From Xanthomonas chitinilytica (GTDB lineage: Bacteria > Pseudomonadota > Gammaproteobacteria > Xanthomonadales > Xanthomonadaceae): a stretch of DNA of 64,000 bases. The translations under genes and the position numbers were made by a program. The DNA is taken from contig NZ_JAPCHY010000003.1 of the NCBI RefSeq assembly GCF_026107455.2, positions 1 to 64,000 on the forward strand, in the 5' to 3' direction. Of the stretch, positions 33,307-43,379 are shown in pieces. Within the stretch, counting starts at the first letter, position 1, and each line of letters opens with the position of its first letter. The notes under the pieces are model-generated. The model was not told the origin of the DNA, did no database searches, and saw only the letters and a program-made list of their open reading frames with translations.

Positions 33307-34275
33307 TCAGGGCGAGGCGGGACCGGCGCCGGGCGGTTCCACGATGGGCGGTGCCGGCATCGCGGTGTCGGCGTCCGGCAGCAGCGACGACAGCGCCAGG
33401 CGATGGTCGCTGTCGGCCAGCGCGGCCGCCTCGGCCTCGCGGGTCATCACCACGATGCTGATGCGGCGGTTGATCGGGTTCTGCGGGTCCTGCTTGTCGA
33501 ACAGCACCGACGAGGACAGCCCGACCACGCGCGTGACCTTGTCCTCGGCCATGCCGCCGCCGATCAGGGCGCGGCGCGCGGCGTTGGCGCGGTCGGCGCT
33601 CAGTTCCCAGTTGCCGTAGCCGTTGCGGGTGTTGTACGCGGTGGTGTCGGTGTGGCCGGTGATGGAGATGCGGTTGGGCACCTGGTTGATGAACTGCGAC
33701 AGCTCCACCAGGATCGCCTGCGTGTACGGCATCAGCGTGGCGCTGCCCATGTCGAACATCGGCCGGTTCTGCTTGTCCACGATCTGGATGCGCAGGCCCT
33801 CGGGCGTCAGGTCCAGCAGCAGCTGGTCCTTGAACGGCTCCAGCGCCTGGCTCTTGCTGATGGCTTCCTGCAGGTCCTGCATCAGCGCTTCGAGCTGGCG
33901 CTTTTCCTTCTGCTTCTCGTCGACCGCCTGCGGGATGGCCTGCTGCTGGTTCTGGAACGGATCGCTGCTGTTGCCGCGGGAAATGTCGGTGGCGCCGCCG
34001 AACTTGATCATCGAGGTGCTGGCGCCGCCCGGGCCGGCCATGCCCGGCGCCGGCGTGGCGCTGCTGCCGACCAGCGGGCTGGGATTGCGGAAATACTCGG
34101 AGATCGCCGCGCGATCGGGCGGGCTGGTGGTGGCCATCAGCCACAGCACCAGGAAGAACGCCATCATCGCGGTCACGAAGTCGGCATAGGCCACCTTCCA
34201 CGAGCCGCCATGGTGGCCGCCGTGCTTGCCCTTCCTGACCCGGCGCACGATCACCGTGGGTTTGTTCTCGCTCAT
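33307..34275 (-). CDS. motB: Flagellar motor stator protein MotB
   Basis: The 322-residue protein has a short basic cytoplasmic head and one membrane helix (WKVAYADFVTAMMAFFLVLWLM). The proton-binding Asp falls at position 32, as in E. coli MotB. A linker follows and then a C-terminal OmpA-like peptidoglycan-binding domain (about 160-285, SITGHTDTTAYNTRNGYGNWELSADRANAARRAL). With MotA it forms the stator that converts proton flow into flagellar rotation. It lies 10 bases after motA. No other flagellar genes are in the window. Confidence 0.95.
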   Translation of the reverse strand: MSENKPTVIVRRVRKGKHGGHHGGSWKVAYADFVTAMMAFFLVLWLMATTSPPDRAAISEYFRNPSPLVGSSATPAPGMAGPGGASTSMIKFGGATDISRGNSSDPFQNQQQAIPQAVDEKQKEKRQLEALMQDLQEAISKSQALEPFKDQLLLDLTPEGLRIQIVDKQNRPMFDMGSATLMPYTQAILVELSQFINQVPNRISITGHTDTTAYNTRNGYGNWELSADRANAARRALIGGGMAEDKVTRVVGLSSSVLFDKQDPQNPINRRISIVVMTREAEAAALADSDHRLALSSLLPDADTAMPAPPIVEPPGAGPASP

Positions 34276-34285
34276 CGGCGCGGGC

Positions 34286-35140
34286 CTACTTGACCGACTT
34301 CAGGTGCTGTTCGAAATCGGTGAAGGCCGGGCGCAGCGACGAGGGCACCGTCTTGCGCGCGAACTCCAGCGCGATCTTCGGGTTGTAGCCGCGCAGGCAG
34401 GCCAGCAGCGCGGTCTTCACCGATTCGTAGATGCGGCTGTCCTGTTCGGCGCGCGCTTCCACCGCCGCCGCCATCGGCCCGACGAAACCGTAGCCCAGCA
34501 GGATGCCGAGGAAGGTGCCGACCAGCGCGCCGGCGACATGGGCGCCGACTTCCTTGATGTCTCCACCGATCGAACCCATGGTGATGACGATGCCCAGCAC
34601 CGCGGCGACGATGCCGAAGCCGGGCAGGCCGTCGGCCACCTTGTTGAGCACCGCCGAGGAGGCCATCGCTTCCAGGTGGTGCTTCTCCAGCTCCAGCTCC
34701 AGCAGCGGCTCCAGCTCGTGCGGCTCGATGTTGCTGCCGATCATCAGCCGCAGGCAGTCGGTGATGAAGTCGACCAGGTGGTGGTCGGCCTGCACCTTCG
34801 GGTAGTTGGCGAAGATGGCGCTTTCGGCCGGCTTCTCGACGTGGTCTTCCAGCGCCATGAAGCCCTCGCGGCGGGCCTTGTTCAGCAGTTCGTAGAGCAG
34901 GCTGAGCACGTCCAGGTAGTCCTGCTTCTTGTAGCGCGGGCCGCGGAACACGCCGACCATGTCCGCCAGGGTCTGCTTCACCTGCCGCACCGGGGTGCCG
35001 ACCAGGAACGCGCCCAGCGCCGCGCCGCCGATGATCACCAGTTCGTAGGGCTGCCACAGCGCCCCCAGTTTGCCGTGGGCGCCGACGTAGCCGCCGAGCA
35101 CGCTGAGGATGACGACCAGAAAACCGATGAGGATGAGCAT
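34286..35140 (-). CDS. motA: Flagellar motor stator protein MotA
   Basis: The 284-residue membrane protein has four helices: two N-terminal (MLILIGFLVVILSVLGGYVGA and PYELVIIGGAALGAFLVG) and two after the large cytoplasmic loop (GFGIVAAVLGIVITMGSIGG and VAGALVGTFLGILLGYGFVGPMAA). The loop holds the charged residues that contact FliG (around KKQDYLDVLSLLYELLNKARREG). It matches the usual MotA length of about 285-295 and is followed directly by motB. A sigma-28 promoter is expected upstream, but I could not find a convincing one. Confidence 0.95.
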   Translation of the reverse strand: MLILIGFLVVILSVLGGYVGAHGKLGALWQPYELVIIGGAALGAFLVGTPVRQVKQTLADMVGVFRGPRYKKQDYLDVLSLLYELLNKARREGFMALEDHVEKPAESAIFANYPKVQADHHLVDFITDCLRLMIGSNIEPHELEPLLELELEKHHLEAMASSAVLNKVADGLPGFGIVAAVLGIVITMGSIGGDIKEVGAHVAGALVGTFLGILLGYGFVGPMAAAVEARAEQDSRIYESVKTALLACLRGYNPKIALEFARKTVPSSLRPAFTDFEQHLKSVK

Positions 35141-35328
35141 GGAGGCGGCGCAGGGGAGGGATATCCCGTTTTCGGCGCGCGCCGCCGTTTCTGAAGAACC
35201 CTGCGGAACTGGTTCACACTTTTCCGTGGGCGATGGGGCCGACGCCGACCGGGGGCAGTGGCGGCTCCCGGGCATCGGGGACGGTACGCGTACCCGGAGG
35301 TCGGGCCGGGCCAAGCCGGAACGGGTTC

Positions 35329-35796
35329 TCAGTCCGCCGGGAGCGCCTCGGCGCCGCCGCGTTGCAGCGGATCGGGCAGCGGCTCGCCGCGGGCGGCGAA
35401 CGACAGCGACACCGAATTCAGGCAATGGCGTTCGCCGGTCGGCGGCGGGCCGTCGGGAAACACGTGGCCCAGGTGGCTGCCGCAGCGCGCGCAGACGATC
35501 TCGGTGCGGACCATACCGTGGCTGAGGTCGCGCACTTCGCGCACGTGCGCCGCGTCGTACGGGGCGAAGAAGCTGGGCCAGCCGGTGCCGGAGTCGAACT
35601 TGGCGTCGGAGCGGAACAGCGGCAGTCCGCACAGCCGGCAGCAGTAGACGCCGTCGAGCTTGTTGTCGAGGAACACGCCGCAGAACGGCGCCTCGGTGCC
35701 GTGCTGCAGCAGCACCCGGCGTTCGTCCGCATCCAGGCCGGCGATCAGCGCGTCGCGTTGCGGGGCGGTGGGCGGGGTGAGGTCGAAGGCGGTCAT
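35329..35796 (-). CDS. msrB: Peptide-methionine (R)-S-oxide reductase
   Basis: The 155-residue enzyme reduces methionine-R-sulfoxide in proteins. It has two zinc CxxC pairs (CRLCG at 53-56 and CARCG at 102-105), the family block [16 protein letters not shown] and the catalytic Cys125 in [11 protein letters not shown]. No signal peptide is present, so it is cytosolic. The gene is between motA and a small exported protein and is probably monocistronic. Confidence 0.94.
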   Translation of the reverse strand: MTAFDLTPPTAPQRDALIAGLDADERRVLLQHGTEAPFCGVFLDNKLDGVYCCRLCGLPLFRSDAKFDSGTGWPSFFAPYDAAHVREVRDLSHGMVRTEIVCARCGSHLGHVFPDGPPPTGERHCLNSVSLSFAARGEPLPDPLQRGGAEALPAD

Positions 35797-35983
35797 GGTC
35801 GGCTCGCGGCAGGGGAAGGGCGCGTCCTGGCGGCGCGCAACTGCCATGGTAGTGCGGCCGCGGCAGTCGCGGATCAAGGCCGCGCGCGCGACGCGGACGC
35901 TGCGTGGCGGCGGCCACCGGCATTCACCGCAATGACAGCCGTGCGGGCGCAAGCTCGCGGTTGTCGAGGCGAGGAGCATGCGC

Positions 35984-36304
35984 ATGAAACGGACGATCAG
36001 GACCGGCTGCCTGCTGCTGGCATTGGCGCCGTTGCTGGCGCAGGCGCAGATCAAGCCGGCCGCACCGACCGCGACCGACAACGAAGCAATCCGCCAGCGG
36101 CTGAGCACGCACCCCATAGACAGCAAGGGCCCGGCGCAACCGGTGCCGCCGGCCAAGCCGGTGGCGCCAACGCGGGTCTACGACCGCAACGGCCGCGTGC
36201 TGCACGGCATGAAGCCGGCCGGCCCGAACCGGGTGATGGACACCCGCACCGGCCGCTACCACGACACCGTGCCCAGCGGCGACGGCCAGCGCATCGAGCG
36301 TTGA
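35984..36304 (+). CDS. Small exported basic protein, function unknown
   Basis: I chose the ATG at 35984 because GAGGAG lies 7 bases upstream; the ATG at 35978 is too close to that site. The 106-residue product has a signal peptide ([22 protein letters not shown]). The mature part is Pro-rich and probably poorly ordered ([37 protein letters not shown]). I do not recognise the family. Confidence 0.75.
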   Translation: MKRTIRTGCLLLALAPLLAQAQIKPAAPTATDNEAIRQRLSTHPIDSKGPAQPVPPAKPVAPTRVYDRNGRVLHGMKPAGPNRVMDTRTGRYHDTVPSGDGQRIER

Positions 36305-36370
36305 GCATGCCGCCGAGCCTGCGCAAGGATGCATCCCCAGGGCCCGGAACCGGGGGGCATCTGTCCCAAT

Positions 36371-36434
36371 GGTCGCGACTGACGTCGCTCCTGCAGAAGC
36401 CGGCGCCATTGTGGGGGCGACGTCAGTCGCGAGC
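36371..36434. repeat. BIME: two inverted REP copies
   Basis: GGTCGCGACTGACGTCGCTC (from 36371) faces GGGGGCGACGTCAGTCGCGA (from about 36413). The element sits between the small exported protein and the Lrp gene, whose ends converge here, so it may act on the 3' ends of both mRNAs. Confidence 0.85.
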
Positions 36435-36472
36435 TTTTCGACACGACCGCGCGGCGTCTCCAGGGCAGAGAA

Positions 36473-36952
36473 TCAGTCGGCGATCGGCAGGCAGAGGGTT
36501 TCCTTCACCTCTTCCATCACGATGTAGCTCTTGGACTCGCGCACGTGCGGCAGCGTCAGCAGCGTGCTGCCGAGCAGTTTGCGGTAGGAGGCCATCTCGC
36601 TGATGCGGGCCTTGATCAGGTAGTCGAAGTCGCCCGAGACCAGGTGGCACTCCAGCACGTTGGGCAGGCGCAGCGCGGCGCGGCGGAACTCCTCGAAGAT
36701 GTCGCCGGACTTGTAGGCCAGCGAGATCTCCACGAACACCAGCAGGCTGGCCTTGAGGTACTGCGGGTCGAGCCGGGCGTAGTAGCCGGTGATCGCGCCG
36801 TCGCGTTCCAGCCGGCGCACGCGCTCGGTGCACGGGGTGGTGGACAGGCCCACCCGCTCGCCCAGTTCGGTGAAGGAAATGCGCCCCTCGGCCTGCAGGA
36901 TGCGCAGGATCTTGCGGTCGATCTTGTCCAGTTCGCGGGGACGGGTGCTCAT
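36473..36952 (-). CDS. Lrp/AsnC-family regulator
   Basis: The 159-residue regulator has an N-terminal helix-turn-helix (LDKIDRKILRILQAEGRISFTELGERVGLSTTPCTERVRRLE) and a C-terminal RAM effector domain (about 70-150, ASLLVFVEISLAYKSG; VSGDFDYLIKARISEM). It is transcribed divergently from dadA and dadX across 148 bases. That fits the known control of the dad operon by Lrp-type proteins that sense amino acids. The intergenic region contains an AT-rich segment suited to Lrp binding. Confidence 0.93.
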   Translation of the reverse strand: MSTRPRELDKIDRKILRILQAEGRISFTELGERVGLSTTPCTERVRRLERDGAITGYYARLDPQYLKASLLVFVEISLAYKSGDIFEEFRRAALRLPNVLECHLVSGDFDYLIKARISEMASYRKLLGSTLLTLPHVRESKSYIVMEEVKETLCLPIAD

Positions 36953-37100
36953 GGGTCTCTGCCGGCGGTCATGTTCTCGGGAAATTACCCTGAAATCATC
37001 ACTAAAAACAGGGGAAACGACCAGTAATGCCTGACTATACTGCGCCGATTATGGTGCCTGCCGGCTTCCAGGCAGGGAATGATCGGGTCTGGAGATGGCG
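36953..37100. promoter_or_regulatory. lrp-like / dadA divergent promoter region
   Basis: This holds an AT-rich block (about 36980-37012, with GAAATTACCCTGAAATCATCAC), a possible Lrp-binding area. A good -10 element TATACT lies at 37036-37041, directed towards dadA. No clear -35 is visible, consistent with activator dependence, which is inference. Confidence 0.4.
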
Positions 37101-38408
37101 ATGCGCGTTCTGGTGCTTGGTGGTGGAGTGATCGGCACGACCAGTGCCTGGTATCTGCGGCAGGCGGGGTTCGAGGTGACGGTGGTCGACCGCCAGCCGG
37201 GACCCGCGCTGGAAACCAGCTTCGCCAATGCCGGCCAGCTGTCGTTCGGCTACACCTCGCCGTGGGCGGCGCCGGGCGTTCCGCTCAAGGCGATCAAGTG
37301 GCTGTTCCAGGAACACGCGCCGCTGGCGATCCGGCCCACCTTCGACCTGAACCAGTACCGCTGGCTGTGGCAGATGCTGCGCAACTGCACCGCCGAGCGC
37401 TACGCGACCAACAAGGCGCGCATGGTGCGGCTGTCCGACTACAGCCGCGACTGCCTGAACGAACTGCGCGCGCAGACCGGCATCGCCTACGAGGGCCGCC
37501 AGCTCGGCACCACCCAGCTGTTCCGCACCCAGCAACAGCTCGACGCCGCCGCCCAGGACATCGAAGTGCTCAAGCAGTACGGCGTGCCCTACGAAGTGCT
37601 CGACCGTGCCGGCATCGTCCGCGCCGAGCCGGCGCTGGCCGGCGTGGCCGATACCCTGGTCGGCGCGCTGCGCCTGCCCGAGGACCAGACCGGCGACTGC
37701 CAGCTGTTCACCCGGCGGCTGGCGGCGATGGCGGCCGAGGCCGGCGTCGAGTTCCGCTACGACCAGGACATCCAGGCGCTGCAGGGCGACGGCAACCGCA
37801 TCGCCGGCGTGCGCGTCAACGGCAGGCTGGAGACCGCCGACCACTACGTGGCCGCGCTGGGCAGCTACACCCCGCGGCTGGTGGCGCCGTTGGGGCTGCG
37901 CCTGCCGGTGTACCCGCTCAAGGGCTATTCGCTGACGCTGCCGATCACCGACGCGGCGATGGCGCCCACCTCCACCATCCTGGACGAGAGCTACAAGGTG
38001 GCGGTGACCCGCTTCGACGACCGCATCCGCGTCGGCGGCATGGCCGAGGTGGCCGGCTTCGACCTGTCGCTGTCGGAGCGGCGCCGGGCCACGCTGGAGA
38101 AGGTGGTGGGCGACCTGTACCCGCACGGCGGCGACCTGTCGCGCGCCGAGTTCTGGACCGGCCTGCGCCCGGCCACGCCCGACGGCACCCCGGTGGTCGG
38201 CGCCACGCCGTACCGCAACCTGTTCCTCAACACCGGGCATGGCACCCTGGGCTGGACCATGGCCTGCGGTTCGGGCCGCTACCTGGCCGACCTGATGAGC
38301 CTGCGCCAGCCGCAGATCAGCGGCGAGGGCCTGGACATTTCCCGTTATTCGCGCGGCGTGGCCGCGGCAAGCAAGGAGCCGGATTCGTGCGCCCAGCCCG
38401 TGCATTGA
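37101..38408 (+). CDS. dadA: D-amino acid dehydrogenase, small subunit
   Basis: This FAD enzyme oxidatively deaminates D-alanine and other D-amino acids to 2-oxo acids at the inner membrane. The ATG at 37101 is preferred to that at 37095 because GGAG lies 6 bases upstream of it and E. coli DadA begins the same way. The 435-residue protein has the N-terminal FAD motif [39 protein letters not shown] and the C-terminal [15 protein letters not shown] and [16 protein letters not shown]. It overlaps the racemase gene by 22 bases, forming the dadAX operon. Confidence 0.95.
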   Translation: MRVLVLGGGVIGTTSAWYLRQAGFEVTVVDRQPGPALETSFANAGQLSFGYTSPWAAPGVPLKAIKWLFQEHAPLAIRPTFDLNQYRWLWQMLRNCTAERYATNKARMVRLSDYSRDCLNELRAQTGIAYEGRQLGTTQLFRTQQQLDAAAQDIEVLKQYGVPYEVLDRAGIVRAEPALAGVADTLVGALRLPEDQTGDCQLFTRRLAAMAAEAGVEFRYDQDIQALQGDGNRIAGVRVNGRLETADHYVAALGSYTPRLVAPLGLRLPVYPLKGYSLTLPITDAAMAPTSTILDESYKVAVTRFDDRIRVGGMAEVAGFDLSLSERRRATLEKVVGDLYPHGGDLSRAEFWTGLRPATPDGTPVVGATPYRNLFLNTGHGTLGWTMACGSGRYLADLMSLRQPQISGEGLDISRYSRGVAAASKEPDSCAQPVH

Positions 38409-39460
38409 TCGACCTGGACGCGTTGCGCCACAACTACCGCCTGGCCCGCGAGCTGGGCGGTGGCAAGGCGCTGGCGGTGGTCAAGGCCGATGCCTACGGC
38501 CACGGCGCGGTGGCCTGCGCGCGCGCGCTGCACGAGCAGGCCGACGGCTTCGCGGTGGCCTGCATCGAGGAGGCGCTGGAGCTGCGCCAGGCCGGCATCA
38601 CCCGCCCGATCCTGCTGCTGGAGGGGTTCTTCGATGCCGCCGAGCTGCCGCTGATCGTCGAGCACGACCTGTGGTGCGCCATCGCTTCGCCCTGGCAGGT
38701 GGAGGCGGTGGCCGCGTTCGCCACCGACGCGGTGCTGCGGCTGTGGCTGAAGCTGGACAGCGGCATGCACCGCCTGGGGCTGTCGCCGGAGGAATTCCGC
38801 GCCGCGCATGCACGCCTGGGCGCGCTGGCGCACGTCGGCCCGTTGGTGCTGATGAGCCACCTGGCGCGCGCCGACGAACTGGACAGCGAACGCACCGAGG
38901 AGCAGGCCGCACTGTTCGCGCGCACCATCGACGGGCTGTCCGGCGAGACCAGCCTGTGCAACTCGCCGGCGCTGCTGGGCTGGCCGCAGGTGCGCAGCGA
39001 CTGGGTGCGGCCGGGGCTGATGCTCTACGGTGCCGACCCGTTCCCGCAGGCCACCGAACTGGCGCAACGGCTGCGCCCGGTGATGACGCTGGAATCGAAG
39101 GTGATCGCGGTGCGCGAGATCGCCGCCGGCGAGCCGCTGGGCTACGGCGCCCGCTTCATCGCCCAGCGCCCGACCCGGGTGGGCGTGGTGGCGATGGGCT
39201 ATGCCGACGGCTACCCGCAGTTCGCGCCCAACGGCACCCCGGTGTTGATCGACGGCCAACCGGGCAGCGTGATCGGGCGGGTATCGATGGACATGCTCAC
39301 CGTGGACCTGACCGACCACCCGCAGGCCGGGCTGGGCAGCGTGGTGCAGCTGTGGGGCGACAGCCCGACCATCGCCGAGCTGGCGCCGCGCTGCGGCACC
39401 AGCGCCTACCGGCTGCCATGCGGCCTGAAGCGGGTGCCGCGGGTCTATCTCGACGCTTGA
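38387..39460 (+). CDS. dadX: Catabolic alanine racemase
   Basis: The GTG at 38387 has AAGGAG 8 bases upstream, inside the end of dadA. The 357-residue PLP enzyme interconverts L- and D-alanine and so feeds DadA. PLP Lys33 lies in [10 protein letters not shown], the second catalytic residue Tyr253 in YGARF, and the family motifs [12 protein letters not shown] and [10 protein letters not shown] are present. Operon position next to dadA points to the catabolic form (DadX) rather than the cell-wall form (Alr), although here it may serve both roles. Confidence 0.94.
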   Translation: MRPARALIDLDALRHNYRLARELGGGKALAVVKADAYGHGAVACARALHEQADGFAVACIEEALELRQAGITRPILLLEGFFDAAELPLIVEHDLWCAIASPWQVEAVAAFATDAVLRLWLKLDSGMHRLGLSPEEFRAAHARLGALAHVGPLVLMSHLARADELDSERTEEQAALFARTIDGLSGETSLCNSPALLGWPQVRSDWVRPGLMLYGADPFPQATELAQRLRPVMTLESKVIAVREIAAGEPLGYGARFIAQRPTRVGVVAMGYADGYPQFAPNGTPVLIDGQPGSVIGRVSMDMLTVDLTDHPQAGLGSVVQLWGDSPTIAELAPRCGTSAYRLPCGLKRVPRVYLDA

Positions 39461-40089
39461 CGGCGACCGGGAGCGACCGCGGATGGCCGCTGGCGCGGCG
39501 TCGGGGGTATCCATCCGCCGCGTCCGTTTCTACGCGGCCGGGGAGTTGCCATGGACGGGCAGCCGAAAGCTGCGGGCAAGCCTGATGCCGTCGTCCCCGC
39601 GCAGGCGGGAAAAGCTCCACGACAACGTACCTGGGCAGGCGGCCAGCAAGATCCGATGCGGCGATGCCTGGAGGCGTTCGATGCTTGCTGCCGCGGCAGC
39701 CAAGAAACGCAAGGCCACGGCGTAGAGCACGGTTGAGGGGGCACTGTCGCGCAGGCCGCCAGGAGAACAATGCGGCCGCCCGGGACCGCAGCCGCTGCGT
39801 TCGCTGCCGCGTAGGCGGCTTGGAGATATGACGGCGCAGGCCTCTTCTTGCTTCCGGGGGAGCGCCTATCGCCGGGTTGCCTTGTCGCCGGTCGGAAAGC
39901 TCGCCACTGACGTCGCTCCTGCAGGGGGGCTGTTGCAGGAGCGACGTCAGCCGCGAGCCGCTGCCGCGCAGGCAGCCGCGAGAACCGCGATGTGCAGGGC
40001 AGTGCCGGGTGACCGACCCGCTGCCGCCGGGCAGCGGCAGGGTCGTCGGTGCGCTCCTGCCGCCTTTGCCGCCTGGCGTTTCGCCGCGC
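39461..40089. other. 629-bp intergenic region
   Basis: It holds a CGTCGTCCCCGCGCAGGCGGG repeat (about 39590-39612) and a BIME (39899-39958). Short open frames exist on both strands, but one runs through the repeat and none has domain support. I see no gene. Confidence 0.55.
39899..39958. repeat. BIME: two inverted REP copies
   Basis: GCTCGCCACTGACGTCGCTC (from 39899) faces GCAGGAGCGACGTCAGCCGC (from about 39935), separated by a short GC-rich loop. Confidence 0.85.
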
Positions 40090-40665
40090 TCACAGCCCCG
40101 CGGTGGGGCGTTCCTGGCGCAGTTCGCGGCGCAGCCAGTCGTCGAGCAGGCGCTTTTCGTAGCGCAGTGCATCCTGGTCGTTGCGCATGGTGCTGTTGAG
40201 CAGGAACCCGCTGTCCACCAGCTTGCGCTCGCCCTGGTCGATCACCTGGCCGTGGGCATCGCTGAGGGTGAACTGCAGGGTGATGCGCGGCGGGTAGATG
40301 TCGCGCATGAAGCGCACGTCGCTGAGGTTGGGACCGTGCCACGGCTCGTAGTCGCCGGCGCGCTTGATGTCGGTGATGGTCACGTCCAGCTGCTGCCCGG
40401 CCGGCAGCTGCCTGTCGGCGCTCTTGCGCAGGTGCTCGGCCAGCTGGCGTACCCAGTCGCCGCGCCGGGCCTCCCAGCGGTTGCTGCTCTGCCGCAGCTC
40501 GGTGAACTGTGCCGGGTCGGTCCACTGCACCTGCACCGGGCCGTCGCCGGCCAGTTCGCGCGGGGCATCGGGATCGGTCACGTTGCGGGGTTTGGCATCG
40601 ACGGCACCTGCCGACAACAGGCCGGCCAGCGCCACTGCCAGCAGGGTTCGGGTCCAGGTTTTCAT
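40090..40665 (-). CDS. DUF3016-family exported protein
   Basis: The 191-residue protein has a signal peptide (to SAGAVDA, about residue 24). The mature domain has features of the DUF3016 family (VQVQWTDPAQFTEL; LDVTITDIKRAGDYEPWHGPNLSDVRFMRDIYPPRITLQFTL). It is probably periplasmic; the function is unknown. It is convergent with dadX across the repeat region and divergent from the sensor kinase. Confidence 0.85.
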   Translation of the reverse strand: MKTWTRTLLAVALAGLLSAGAVDAKPRNVTDPDAPRELAGDGPVQVQWTDPAQFTELRQSSNRWEARRGDWVRQLAEHLRKSADRQLPAGQQLDVTITDIKRAGDYEPWHGPNLSDVRFMRDIYPPRITLQFTLSDAHGQVIDQGERKLVDSGFLLNSTMRNDQDALRYEKRLLDDWLRRELRQERPTAGL

Positions 40666-40812
40666 CGCAGACTCCGTTGGCGGGTGGACATCGGCAGTGT
40701 GGGGCCGATCGGCGGCCCGGACAATCGCTGCCGCGGCCAGCGCCGCCCCGGATTGCCGGACGGTTCATCAAGCCCGGCGGCGGCTTGACGCGGCGATGGC
40801 ACGGTTTCCAAG

Positions 40813-42864
40813 ATGATGGCCTGCCGCTTCCGGCCTGCCGCTTCCGGTGCTTCCATGCGCACAGTCGTCCACGACTCCGGCCCGCCGGACGCGCCGCCGC
40901 TCGAACTCGGCGGCGACCGGACCCGCTATCGCGAGGTGTTCGAGCGCATCGGCGCCGGTTTCTGCGTGATCGAGGTGCTGTTCGAGGGCGAACGGGCGGT
41001 GGACTACCGCTTCATCGAAGTGAACGAGGGCTTCGAGCGCAGTACCGGGCTGGTGAATGCGTGCGGCCAGCGCATGCGCACGCTGGCGCCGGACCATGAG
41101 GAGGACTGGTTCCGGTTGTACGGGCAGGTGGCGCGCGACGGCGCGCCGCTGCAGTTCGAGCGCGAGGCGCATTCGCTGGGGCGCTGGTTCTCGGTGGATG
41201 CGGTGCGCATCGGCGACCCGGCCGATCGCCAGGTGGCGATCCTGTTCATGGACATCACCCGGCGCAGGCAGGTGGAGACCCAGCTGGCCGAGAGCGAGGC
41301 GCGCTTCAGCGCGCTGGCCGACGGCCTGCCGATGCCGGTCTGGGTGCTGGACGCGGAAGGCCATGTGCGTTTCGTCAACAGCGCTTTCAGCGAGTTCTTC
41401 GGCGGCGAGGACCCGGCGCCCGGCGAGACCTGGTGGGGCGGGCTGCTGCATCCGGAGGACCGGGCGGCGTTCGCGTTCGAGCTGCAGGCCGCGCTGCAGA
41501 ACCAGCGCAACCTGCATGCCCTGGTCAGGGCGCGCCGGCACGACGGCCAATGGCGCTGGCTGGAGATGAACGCGGTGCCGCGGCATTCGGCCGATGGCCG
41601 CTTCATCGGCCTGGCCGGCAACAGCCCGGACGTGACCGAGCGCCGCGAGATCGAGATGGCGCGCGAGCAGCTGCTGCAGTCCGAGCGGCTGGCGCGCAAC
41701 GCCGCCGAGAGCACCGCGCGGCTGAAGGACGAGTTCCTGGCCACGCTGTCGCACGAGCTGCGCACGCCGCTGACCACCATCCTCGGCTGGAGCGAACTGC
41801 TGCTGCAGCGGGTGGAAGAGGACCATCCGCTGCACAAGGGGCTGACGGTGATCGCCGGCAGCGCGATGGCGCAGAAGCGGCTGATCTCGGACATGCTCGA
41901 CCTGAGCAGCATGCTGCTGGGCAAGGTGCAGCTGGAGGTGGAGACGATCGACCTGGCCGAGCAGGTCCGCGATGCGCTGCGCGCGCAGGAGCCGATCGCC
42001 GAGGGCAAGGCGCAGTCGCTCACGCTGCGCTGCCCGCCGACGCCATGCCTGGTGCTGGGCGATGCCACCCGCTTGCAGCAGGTGTTCTGGAACCTGCTGT
42101 CCAATGCCATCAAGTTCACCCCGGCCGATGGTCGCGTCGAGGTCGAGCTGCGCGAGGACGAAGGCCATTTCATCGTCGACATCCGCGATTCGGGCGACGG
42201 CATCGCCCCGGAATTCCTCAAGCACCTGTTCGCGCGCTTCAGCCAGGCCGACGGCACCACCACCCGCCGCCACGGCGGCCTGGGACTGGGCTTGGCCATC
42301 GTGCAGCAACTGGTGGAACTGCACGGCGGCAGCGTGACCGCCGCCAGCGAGGGCGCCGGCCGTGGCTCCACCTTCACGGTGTGTCTGCCGCGCTACCAGC
42401 CGCAGGCCGCCGGCCGGCCGCGGCGCGAGGTGCTGCGCGGGCCGATCACCGAGCAGGTGGTGGAAGCCAACGCGCTCAAGGGGCTGCGACTGCTGGCAGT
42501 GGAGGACCAGCCCGACGTGCTCGAGTACCTGCGGCGGATGCTGCAGGAACAGGGCGCCGAGGTGGTGACCGCCGGCTCGGCCGGCGAGGCGCTGGAGTTG
42601 CTGGACAGCGAAGGCCAGCAGTATTTCGACGTGCTGGTCACCGACATCGGCATGCCCGGCATGGACGGCTATGGCCTGGTGCGGACCCTGCGCGAGAACC
42701 TCGGGGTGGAGCCGGCGGCGCTGCCGGCAGTGGCGGTGACCGCGCTGGCACGCGCCGACGACCGCCGCCGGGCACTGGCGGCCGGTTTCCAGGAGCACCT
42801 GGCCAAGCCCTACAGCGTGGCGCAACTGGTGGCCGCGGTACGCGGCGCGCTGTCCGGTCGCTGA
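40813..42864 (+). CDS. Hybrid sensor histidine kinase with PAS domains and a receiver
   Basis: The 683-residue protein has no membrane helix. Order: PAS-like domain (about 30-150, RYREVFERIGAGFCVIEV), second PAS with PAC (about 155-290, LADGLPMPVWVLDAEG), and HisKA with His314 in LATLSHELRTPLTT. HATPase follows (FWNLLSNAIKFTPADG, DSGDGI, GLGLGLAIVQQL), then a C-terminal receiver (about 555-675) with Asp611 in VTDIGMPGMDG. It should sense a cytosolic signal; no output partner is adjacent. The start is uncertain: an ATG at 40855 is equally possible, and neither has a clear ribosome site. Confidence 0.92.
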   Translation: MMACRFRPAASGASMRTVVHDSGPPDAPPLELGGDRTRYREVFERIGAGFCVIEVLFEGERAVDYRFIEVNEGFERSTGLVNACGQRMRTLAPDHEEDWFRLYGQVARDGAPLQFEREAHSLGRWFSVDAVRIGDPADRQVAILFMDITRRRQVETQLAESEARFSALADGLPMPVWVLDAEGHVRFVNSAFSEFFGGEDPAPGETWWGGLLHPEDRAAFAFELQAALQNQRNLHALVRARRHDGQWRWLEMNAVPRHSADGRFIGLAGNSPDVTERREIEMAREQLLQSERLARNAAESTARLKDEFLATLSHELRTPLTTILGWSELLLQRVEEDHPLHKGLTVIAGSAMAQKRLISDMLDLSSMLLGKVQLEVETIDLAEQVRDALRAQEPIAEGKAQSLTLRCPPTPCLVLGDATRLQQVFWNLLSNAIKFTPADGRVEVELREDEGHFIVDIRDSGDGIAPEFLKHLFARFSQADGTTTRRHGGLGLGLAIVQQLVELHGGSVTAASEGAGRGSTFTVCLPRYQPQAAGRPRREVLRGPITEQVVEANALKGLRLLAVEDQPDVLEYLRRMLQEQGAEVVTAGSAGEALELLDSEGQQYFDVLVTDIGMPGMDGYGLVRTLRENLGVEPAALPAVAVTALARADDRRRALAAGFQEHLAKPYSVAQLVAAVRGALSGR

Positions 42865-43066
42865 GGGGCGCTGCGGGACAGGCCCGGGCCGGGTCCGGCC
42901 GATGCGTTGTTCTGCCGCCGGCGCACGCATGTGCCGCGGCGTCCGTGCTCCCGGCCCGGCGGCCGGGTACCGCTTGCGGCGGGCCATGTCGTGGGCGCTT
43001 GGCGCCGCCTTGCCGGGGTTTTCACGCCAGCGGCGCGAGGCTGGGATGCCGCCCAGGAGGTTCCCG

Positions 43067-43360
43067 ATGGCCCGTTACGCACCGCATGTCTATTCCGACC
43101 AGCCACGGATCGCGGCGTTGGAAGCGCTCATCGCCCAGCTTCCGGACGAGGCCCGGGTGCAGCTGACGCTGGACGACGGCACCCGGGTGCTCGGCACCGT
43201 CTCGGTACGGCCGGCGCTGCAGTTGTTCTTCGACCACGACAACCGCCAGGGCATGAACGCGATGGTGCGGATCGACGACCTCGACCAGCCGGTGCAGCAG
43301 CACCGGATCTGGCTCGACCGCATCAGCGAGGTCCGTTCGCTGCCGCCGCTGGAACAGTGA
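43067..43360 (+). CDS. DUF3247-family small protein
   Basis: The ATG at 43067 has a perfect CAGGAGG site 6 bases upstream; the longer frame upstream is non-coding in composition. The 97-residue protein (MARYAPHVYSDQPRIAALEALIAQLPDEARVQLTLDDGTRVLGTVSVRPALQLFFD...) fits DUF3247, a family found mainly in Xanthomonadales. The fold is a small beta-rich domain. The function is unknown. Confidence 0.88.
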   Translation: MARYAPHVYSDQPRIAALEALIAQLPDEARVQLTLDDGTRVLGTVSVRPALQLFFDHDNRQGMNAMVRIDDLDQPVQQHRIWLDRISEVRSLPPLEQ

Positions 43361-43379
43361 GCGGGCGGCTGTCGCCGGC

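Noticed and set aside
35141..35328. Sigma-28 promoter upstream of motA
   Set aside because: A GCCGAAAA sequence is present on the minus strand, but the -35 part matches the flagellar consensus poorly.
39483..39725. 80-codon plus-strand frame in the gap after dadX
   Set aside because: It reads through a CGTCGTCCCCGCGCAGGCGGG repeat and has no conserved segment.
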